This document shows, piece after piece, positions 13,101-22,100 of a stretch of 64,000 bases of DNA. This DNA comes from Littorina saxatilis (Eukaryota > Mollusca > Gastropoda > Littorinimorpha > Littorinidae): positions 21,077,355-21,141,354 of the forward strand of contig NC_090254.1 of NCBI RefSeq assembly GCF_037325665.1. Direction: 5' to 3'. Each line of letters starts with the position of its first letter. Position 1 is the first letter of the stretch. Under the pieces are notes generated by a model. It ran no database searches. It saw only the letters and a program-made list of their open reading frames with translations, and had not been told where the DNA came from. The position numbers were made by a program, and so were the translations under genes.

Positions 13101-16100
13101 TTCTGGATAACAATACTATAAAGAATACACAAAAAACTCTCACTTATCTTAGCTATCTGTGAACGCAGAAGAAGAAACTTTCTTAGCCTTGACTCACCGC
13201 AGCTTATGTTCTTTCGCACACACATTATAGGTCATTTCTTGTTAAATGAAAATGTTTCTTGTTAAATAAACATTGGTGAGATTTGGGGGTTGGTTAACTT
13301 TGTTGTACATGCTGATTTCTCAAAGATTGCCGGAAAGTCTTCCTTTGCAAAAGAGTAGATTGAAAGAATAGAAGAGGCTGGTGTGCATGAGAAAGTGCCC
13401 AACTTGGTGGAACCAAGCCCTTGGTCGGACCGGTTGAAAGAGTTCAGTTTCAGATTTCAACCAGTTACAAACCAGTGCTTTGGTCCCATTCAGTTGGGCA
13501 CTTTCTCATGCACACACCACCCCAGATTTATTTTGTCCTTTTCAACTCCTTTTAAATAATAGTTCCTAGCAGGTGATTGTCTGACCTGGTACATCCCCCT
13601 AATGGTTTAACTGAGGGCGTTAAACATTTATCATCTTTTATCCTCAGGTGATTGTCAAAACTTTCTTTTCTTCCACAGAATCGAGCGGAAGTAGACATCC
13701 GCAACAACCGACAACAGACACCACTGTTGCTGTCCGTGTCCCAAGGTCACTCGGCACTGATCGAGCTTCTGGTCAAGGCCAGCGCCAACATCAACGTTCA
13801 CGACGAGGACGGGGATACCTGCCTGCACCTGGCCCTCATGCGGCAAACGGTTGCCACGGAGAAAGACACTTCCCCTATGCTGGAAGAGGTATGGATGGAT
13901 AAATAATAATAATGAACACTTATTACTCGCCCCTTCTCATCGGAGCTGACGGCGATGTACGATAGCAACAGCGTGCATAGGCATATACTCACACACACAC
14001 GCACGCATGCACACGCACACACGCACACACACACACATACACACACGCACAAAAACACACACACACACAGTCAATGGGTGGTATGGTTGACTGGCTGGGG
14101 ATGGTTAGTCACAAAATAGTAAGGTTGATAAGTGGCCTGGTAGCTCAGTTGTTAGAGCACTGCCTTGGGTCACGGGGTCGAATCCAGGACAAGACGGACA
14201 TGACCTTCGTCAGATTTCAAGGTCACAGTAGGGTCAAGTTTGGTTGAGAAAATTAAAAATGTCGCACACTTCCAGGTTTGGTTGATCCTTGTCAACTGTT
14301 GGATGGAGTTCTGTTAAATAAGCAGGAAATTATCCTTCATGGGGATAGAGTAGCATGTGTTTCTGATTCATATTCCGCATGACAAAGGTGAGTCATATGA
14401 GCATTTGCTCTTCTTGATTCAATCACATATTCTTACCTCAACTCACATAAATGGCATTAACTTCAGTTCATTGCTAAGATATTGAAGTAGTACTCGACCC
14501 TGGTAAGGGGGGAAGTAACTCCCAAAGAAAAACAATCCGTAGTCAAGGACGGGAGTCACCTCCCCTACCGGTAACCCGCACATGCGCGGTCCTGCTACCG
14601 GCCGTCATTCCACCCACTTCAACACTACTGCACAGACGTGTTGTTGTACTCCGGCATATTTTTTGCCTTGGCCTTTTTGTGGAAGGCCATTTGACCCTGG
14701 TCTTTGCGTTGCTTTCTTTAGGTAAGATCGTTTCACTTCTCTTCGCTACGCGTTGCGTTTGTTTGAGTATTTTCGCTGTTGTAATTCATCTCCACGTGCG
14801 CGTGTTCGATATTGCAAATGGCGGACAAAAACTCTAAAAGCAAGGGCAAACTTGTTTCTCTGCTCTCTTCACCGGGGAAAGAGAAGGATAAGGACAAGTC
14901 TAAGTCTAAATCAAAGACGCGTGCCTCTGTAACTTCGTCACAGGCTACGTCTTTAATTCTGGTTACTGACCCGGTGACTAAGAAAACAGAACGGGTTTCG
15001 CTTGACTCCACGTCACCGTCACCGGTTTTTCCTACGCAGGAACGCTCTACTTCTCCTCTCTCGCGCTCGCAGACGCCACGGTCTAGCGAGTCCGTGTCTC
15101 GGGAAGAAATTTTGGCAATGTTTGCTACTTTGAAGCATGACCTAGTTGCCTTACATTCTGCGGAAAGACCTGTCGCTCCCCTCCCGCCTGGCGTGGGGGG
15201 GGTGGCCTCTCTTTCTAGGCTGCGGCCGTCAGCGACGATTACGTCGGCTGATCTCGGGCCGGATTTTTCTGGTTTGGTTGCGGATTCCCCTGCCTTTTCA
15301 GGGGGGTTCGCGGCCTTAGCGCCGCCCGGTTCCAGCGCTTCGGCGTTGGGCGGCGTTTGTGGGAGTCCCCATCTTTTTGGGGGCTCACACTTGCCTGCGG
15401 GCCCGGGTTACGCTCTTGCGTCGCCGGGTTCGCAGACGGCTCCTCCCCGGCAGTACACCGTCCATCACGTGGCGGGTGCGCTAGGGAGCGGCGAAGCGCG
15501 CCAGCCTGCCCCCCTGGGATCAGTTTCGGCTGTCCCGGCCTCTGGGGGGCAGGCAGCAGCGTCTTGTTTGTCCAGCTCTGGCCTACAAGATTCTGTCGGC
15601 GGTCATCGACCTGTAGCTCTTGGTCCGGCTGCCGCCGTTCCTGGTTCGAGTTCGCAGGGGGTAGGCTCCTCTGGTTGCCCCTCGGGGCTTCCGGTCGGGC
15701 CTGCCCGCGGGTTGTCGTCCTCGACTTCCGGTCGTGCTGTGGCAGGCACTTCCGGTGGAGGACAGCGGGCTAGTGGTTCCGGTGGCAGTGTCCCTGCTAT
15801 CCCGTCCCTGGTTACGCATCGACTTCCGGCCCCGACTTCCGGTTCCGCCGCGGCGGTTCCGGTTGTCGGCGGTGCTGTTGGTGGACAGTTTGCGGCGCTT
15901 CCGTCTATTGTTCAACCGACTTTAGCCACTTCCGCTTCCGTGGACGGGTGGGTTTCCGGTTTGCCGGACCCTCCTTCTGATGGAGATCAGGAAGGTTTTG
16001 GAGAGGAACAGGAAGGGGATGAGGATTGCTCTGAATCTGTTACCCCCTTCCGGATTCCCAATAAACTGGGCCCTACTCTGGAGTTGGCTGCGGAGATAAC

Positions 16101-19100
16101 CTCACGGTACTTCCCTGAGGGTGTCTCCGCCGATTCTACTGTGGTCGCACCCCCTCCTTCTGCTTCGGCAGATTTTGCGGGCGCGGGGAACACGAAGGCG
16201 AAGTTCCGGTTCATTGAATCTCCTTCCGTCCCTTTTGTGATGGCTCAGGTGTTGGCGGACGCTAACACACCCTACCCTCTCTTGGCTGCTCATGGGGAAG
16301 CCCCCCCGTCTGCTCAGCCTTGGTTAGCCTCGGCTCAGGCAGGCGGCGGCCTCCCAGCTAATTCAAGAAGATCGCGGCTGCCTAGCAGGCCACATTCTCT
16401 TCTCTCCTCGTTTTCGCTGCCCACAGCTCCACTTCCGGTGACTCCGGAACTGGCTCGCTTACGGCAGGACGGTTATAGCCGAGATAGGACTGCCGTGTGT
16501 ACGGAACAGAGTCTACTCGGGCTGGAGGAGAGCGGGCGTTCTTCCCTCGAACTGACCTCTTTAGCGGAAACGCTCATCCGGTCTCTCACGAGAGCCATCG
16601 CTTCGTCCATCGAGCCTTTTAGGTTTCGTGACGATGCTATTGAGGCTGATGCTGCCATGCTCCTGGCGGCGCTTGCGAAGGTCACTGACAGTCAGATGAC
16701 GCTTGCTGCTCGGCTCTACTCTCAGGTGGTGTTCTGGAGGCGCGAGGCTTTTCTTAACGGCTCTCGCCTGACGGATAAGGCCACCATAGACTCTTTAAGA
16801 GTCTCTCCCTTTTCAGAGGGTGCGTTGCTGGGGTCACGCTCTTTGGATGCCCTTCGGCAGCAAACTGAGGAAACTCGTGACCAACATGTGGTGCAACTGA
16901 CGGAACTCGCTCTTAAGCAGCACAGCAACAAACCACGGAGTTCTGCGTCAGCGCCAGACAGCTCTTCTGGGCAGCAGTCGTCTCGCGCAGGTAGGGGTGG
17001 GTCACGGTCCCGTCCTTACCAGCGTAAACCTTCCTTCGGGAAGCGGGGGTCTGGGCGCAAGCCCAACCCCCAATGAGCCACCCCCGATCCAGTCACCCCC
17101 CCCCCAGCCTCTACCCTTTTGGTAGCAGGCGGCCTCTTCCGGGTTCTTCCAGCTTGGCTGTCTCAGACAAGCAGCCTATGGAGCATGGGGGTGATTCGAT
17201 CGGGGTTCCGCCTTCCTTGGCAGGAAGGCAAAGCCCCTTCGTCCAGGGCGCCGGCCAACTTCCGGTTTCCGGTCAGCCCAGACGTTCAGGAGACTTTACA
17301 GGCGGAAATCCTTCTCTTTCTGCGGAAGCAGGCTATAGAGGAGTTTCTCGGCCACCCCTTCTTGGGACTTTACGGCAGAATTTTGGTCGTCCCCGGGGTG
17401 TTGCACCAAGGCATGGTGTTCGATTCACGGGAGTGGGCAGTCCGTCCCACTCAACGTCGTTTATACAAACTGCAGGCGCGCCCTTTTCAGGCGGCGCTCA
17501 GTTCAGTCTGGAATCCGACGTCACACGGCTGGGACGTCTCAGTTCCGTTTTCGGGGTCTGGTTGCAGCAGACCACGCCTCAGTGGATGAACACTTCTTGG
17601 CTTCTGCAGGGAGTGCCCATAGCGCTTCCTCCTCCTTACACGCATCTCTTTGCGGGCGCAGCACAGAAGGGCTGCGGGGCTCGCTTGGACACGCACACGA
17701 CTTCCGGTCGGTGGTCACAAGAGCAGCGGCCTATGGCACAACATTCGCCTCGAGCTCCAGGCGGTCTTTCTGGGTTTTCATCACTTTCTCTCCGCTTTCC
17801 AGGGCACCCATGTGTTGTTTATTTACGACAACACGGCGGTCTCTGCTTATTCCAACAAACAGGGCGGGTCCCGATCTCGGCTGTGGTCCAGCCGAGCATG
17901 CGAGACTCTTTCTTAGATCCTGATCTCGGCTCGCTATCTGCCCGGCTGCCTGAACGTCCTTGCCGACGTCATCAGCCGTTCCTTCCAGATCCTCCACACG
18001 GAGTGGACCATCACCCATCAGGCGCTCCTCCTTCTTTGGGCGCAGGTAGAGCGTCCGATGGTCGTCCTTTTCGCCACGAGATTTTCACGTCGCCTCCCGA
18101 TCGTTGTGTCTGTTTCCGGGCCCGGAAGCTTGGCAGATCGACGCGATGACGATCAGCTGGACAGGGCTAGAGGCTTACGCCTTCCCTCCCACTCCACTCA
18201 TCGGAAGGGTTCAGCCTAAAGCCGACTTAGAGCGGCTTCATCTCCTTCTCGTGGCACCGCGCTGGCCCAGTCAGCATTAGTTCCCGGACCCCATGCGGCT
18301 CGCCAGCGGCCCGCCAATCCCGCTCGGCCGCCGGCGAGGGGAGCTTTTCCAGCCCAGAACGGGGACTCTGCACAATCGCCCCGAGGGCCTGGATCCTCAC
18401 ACCTGGAGAGGGTTCGGAGATCACTGGGGTGCTCAGGCGCCTCCGTTTTCGCTTTTGGACTTAGGCCAGAAGGCTCACAGGCCACCTCCTCTGTCTACTA
18501 GTCACACTGGCTGGCTTGGACTCGATGGTTTGCGGCTGACAATGTTGTCCCGGTCGCCCTGCGATCAATGCAGGTCGCAAACCATCTGGCATGGCTCTCC
18601 GCTCGGGGACGCGCCGCGTCCGCTTTGCGCGCTCGCCGCTCAGCCATCTCTGTTACTTTTAAGCAACTTGGACGCTCCATCTCCCTCGGGGGAGTTATCG
18701 CGAGTGTGCTAAAGGGCGCGGCCCTCAGTTCTGCAACGGAGAGAACTTCTGTCCCGGCTTGGGATGTTCTTCTAGTACTCGAATTTCTCCGTTCTAGTGC
18801 TTTTGAACCTTTACAAGACGCTAGTCTCTCTGACCTTACGCGCAAAACTCTCATGCTCATACTGCTCGCTTCCGCTCGGAGGGGCAGTGAGATCCACGGC
18901 CTCTCAGGCCTAGACCGGGATATCACTTTCGAAGGAGACGGCTCGGTTTCACTGCGTGTCCGTCCCGATTTTCTCGCCAAGAATCAAAAACCTGGTCAAC
19001 TTTCACCGTTCATTTCCATTCGGCCTCTCCGGGACATTTTTAGCCCCCGGCGATCCGGATCTTTCTAACTGTCCGGTACGCGCGCTTAAGGCTTACTTGT

Positions 19101-22100
19101 CACGCACCGCTCCGTTTCGAGCATCAGCTCCGAAGTTGTTGTTTATTTCGATCATTTCAGCCCGAAATAAAGACTTTGCAAAAACCACGCTTTCCAGATG
19201 GTCTTCCACACTTATAAGGCATGCTTATCAGTAGTGGCAGACACAAAAGGGGGGGGGGGCAGTCAGTCCTTCCTCCTCGATCACCTCGTACGCACGAGGC
19301 TTGAGCGTGGGCAACTTCCTTAGCTGTCCTCAAGTCTGGAAGGATGTCAGACGTCCTCAAAGCTGCATACTGGACGACTCATGATGTCTTCCTCAGCTAC
19401 TACCTCCGGGGCATTGCCAGCACTCATCCGGACGGTACCAACTGCCTCCCAGCTATGGTTGCCGCAGGCCAGATACTTCCAAGAGTTTAATGTGAGTATC
19501 CCACCGCCTTTATGTGCAATCTGCCATTTATGTGAGTTGAGGTAAGAATATGTGATTGAATCGAAAATTTCAAAACTAAATTTTCATTTAATTAATATAC
19601 TTACTCAACTCACATCGTTTATACCCTCCCATCCATCCCCGCTAACATTATATGTGTTACAGGTGGGTGTTTCCGTGGGGGAATGACGGCCGGTAGCAGG
19701 ACCGCGCATGTGCGGGTTACCGGTAGGGGAGGTGACTCCCGTCCTTGACTACGGATTGTTTTTCTTTGGGAGTTACTTCCCCCCTTACCAGGGTCGAGTA
19801 CTACTTCAATATCTTAGCAATGAACTGAAGTTAATGCCATTTATGGGAGTTGAGTAAGTATATTAATTAAATGAAAATTTAGTTTTGAAATTTTCGATTT
19901 TATTGTGTTACTTGATCTGGATTTGATTCAAATTTACAGTATTGGAGCAAACGTATTTTTACATTCATGCTATTGTGATTTAATGCTGTTGTTTTTTCTC
20001 TCTGCAGATTCGAACCCAGCTAGGCATGGGAGAGGATGAGGCGCAGACCGGGGCGGCCATAGCGTGTTACCTGGCACAACAAGGGGCCAGCCTTACCGCC
20101 GTAAACCAACAAGGCAAGACGCCGCTCGAGGTCATCACAGATCCACGCACTGTGGAGATTCTCCAGCAGTTTGCTGCTGCTTAGTAAGTTTGGTGTTGTG
20201 CTTTTCATGGTGTGTGGTGATAATTTAAACAAATGAAGCAGAGCGTTATTTAGAGATCAAATAACCTAAGGAAAGTAAGCGCTCTAAATGCATACGACAT
20301 GTGTAATGGAACAAGCGAAAGTTATACGAAACCAATATCCTGGCACCCGAGAGAATAACAAGCATTGAAATGAACAAGCGACTTTCATCCTCCTCACACA
20401 TGTCGTGTGCATTTAGAATGCTTACTTCCCTTTGGTTATTTGATTGTGTGTGATGTTGTGTTTTATAGATTTGTATGTGTTACGTTCAGGTCATTAGTTC
20501 AAGAGGAGGGGATGAGAAAGGTTGTGGCCATTGAATAGAGACTCCCCGCGGGTTAGGGGGAAGAATTTACCCGATGCTCCCCAGCATGTCGTAAGAGGCG
20601 ACTAACAGATTCTGTTTCTCCTTTTACCCTTGTTAAGTGTTTCTTGTATAGAATATAGTCAATGTTTGTAAAGATTTTAGTCGAGCAGTATGTAAGAAAT
20701 GTTAAGTCCTTTGTACTGGAAACTTGCATTCTCCCAGTAAGGTAATATATTGTACTACGTTGCAAGCCCCTGGAGCAATTTTTTTATTAGAGCTTTTGTG
20801 AACAAGAAACAATTAACAAGTGGCTCTATCCCATCTCTCCCCCTTTCCCCGTCGCGATATAACCTTTGTGGTTGAAAACGACGTTAAACACCAAATAAAG
20901 AAAGAAACATTGAATAGAGGACAGCACGTTTTGCCCTGCAGTCCGGACTGACGATCTAACAGCGAACGACAAGAAGAAGAAACTACATGCTCATGTTATA
21001 GTTTGCGACATACGTTGCATGGGTTGTTTGGTCATGTAGGGTTCTTTTTTTAATTTTTTTTAATTTCAGCATTGGCACAGTAATGCTTTGGACCAAAAGG
21101 GCTGTCAGTGTGTGTATGTGTGGGTACGTATGTGTGTGTGTGTGTGTGTGCATGCGTGTGTGCGCGTGCATGCGTGCATCTGTGTGTGTGTGCATGCACC
21201 GAAATACATGTGCACGTGTTCCTTTTCTTTTCTTCTACTTATTCCTTTATTATTTTTGTTGCAGCGCTTCTGGCAACAAACCCAAGATGACGCCAGCGTT
21301 TGAGGAAGAGGAAGCGGCAGAGTGCGAGGTGTGCTGCACCCAGCCTCCCAGCGTGGTGTTCGACCCCTGTGGCCACTGCTTTGTGTGTGAAGACTGCTGC
21401 ATCAAGATGAAGAAGTGCCTCAAGTGTAAAGTCACCATCACCGCCAAGAAAAAACTGGGTGAGTCATAGTCAGCAATTGAATAAAACTGAAAGATCTTCG
21501 GGGTGCAAGTTTCACATTTCAAGTTTTATTAATCCATTGGGGCTTGGAGGGTAAGTACCCTTATACGAACGAAAGAAGCAATTTTGATCACAGCTACAAC
21601 TAGCCAACAGTAAAGTCAAATTTCAAATTTTAAATTTAAAATTGTATACAAGCTTCCCAAATTCAATAAATGTTGCTGATTTGATCTTTGATTTATAAGA
21701 CACTGCCTACGTTGCGTGGACAAAAGTCCACAAAATAACAGAATTTTACTACAGTGGAACCCCTTTTTTAAGACCCCCCAATTGAAGACTTCTCCCTTTT
21801 TAAGACCTTGATTTGTCTGATTGTCTGTTCATAACCTCTGTCAATTTACCCCCATTTTAAGACTCCTTTTGAAGACCTGATTTTCTCTGTTTTTTAAAGG
21901 TCTTAAAAGGGGCGTCCAACTGTATGGAAGGCTCACCATACACCGTTTTCTCTAATCTTCTTCTTCTTCTTGTCGTTCGCCTAGGTTACACTTTGAGTCC
22001 AGCTCTGGTTAACCCAATGCCCCCTGACAAAAAAATGGCAGGCAGCCTTCTTAATCCTGAGCAAAGGGAAACTACTCCGCACAACATGCACACATACAAA

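Larger units (their letters stand above)
14416..19899 (+). mobile_element. DIRS-type (tyrosine-recombinase) retrotransposon, fossil copy
   Basis: About 5.5 kb in MIB2 intron 11, same orientation as the gene. Parts: left inverted terminal repeat (14416-14612), Gag-like region (about 14.8-17.1 kb), reverse transcriptase/RNase H region (about 17.1-18.2 kb), tyrosine recombinase region (about 18.5-19.2 kb), internal complementary region (about 19515-19603) and right inverted terminal repeat (19679-19899). The inner parts of the two terminal repeats, about 165 bp, are identical, so the insertion is young. The internal region is complementary to the outer edges of both ends, the hallmark of DIRS elements. 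The Gag-like part reads open; the rest is broken, with roughly half a dozen breaks. No target-site duplication is expected for this family. The surrounding intron shows intact splice sites. Confidence 0.88.
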
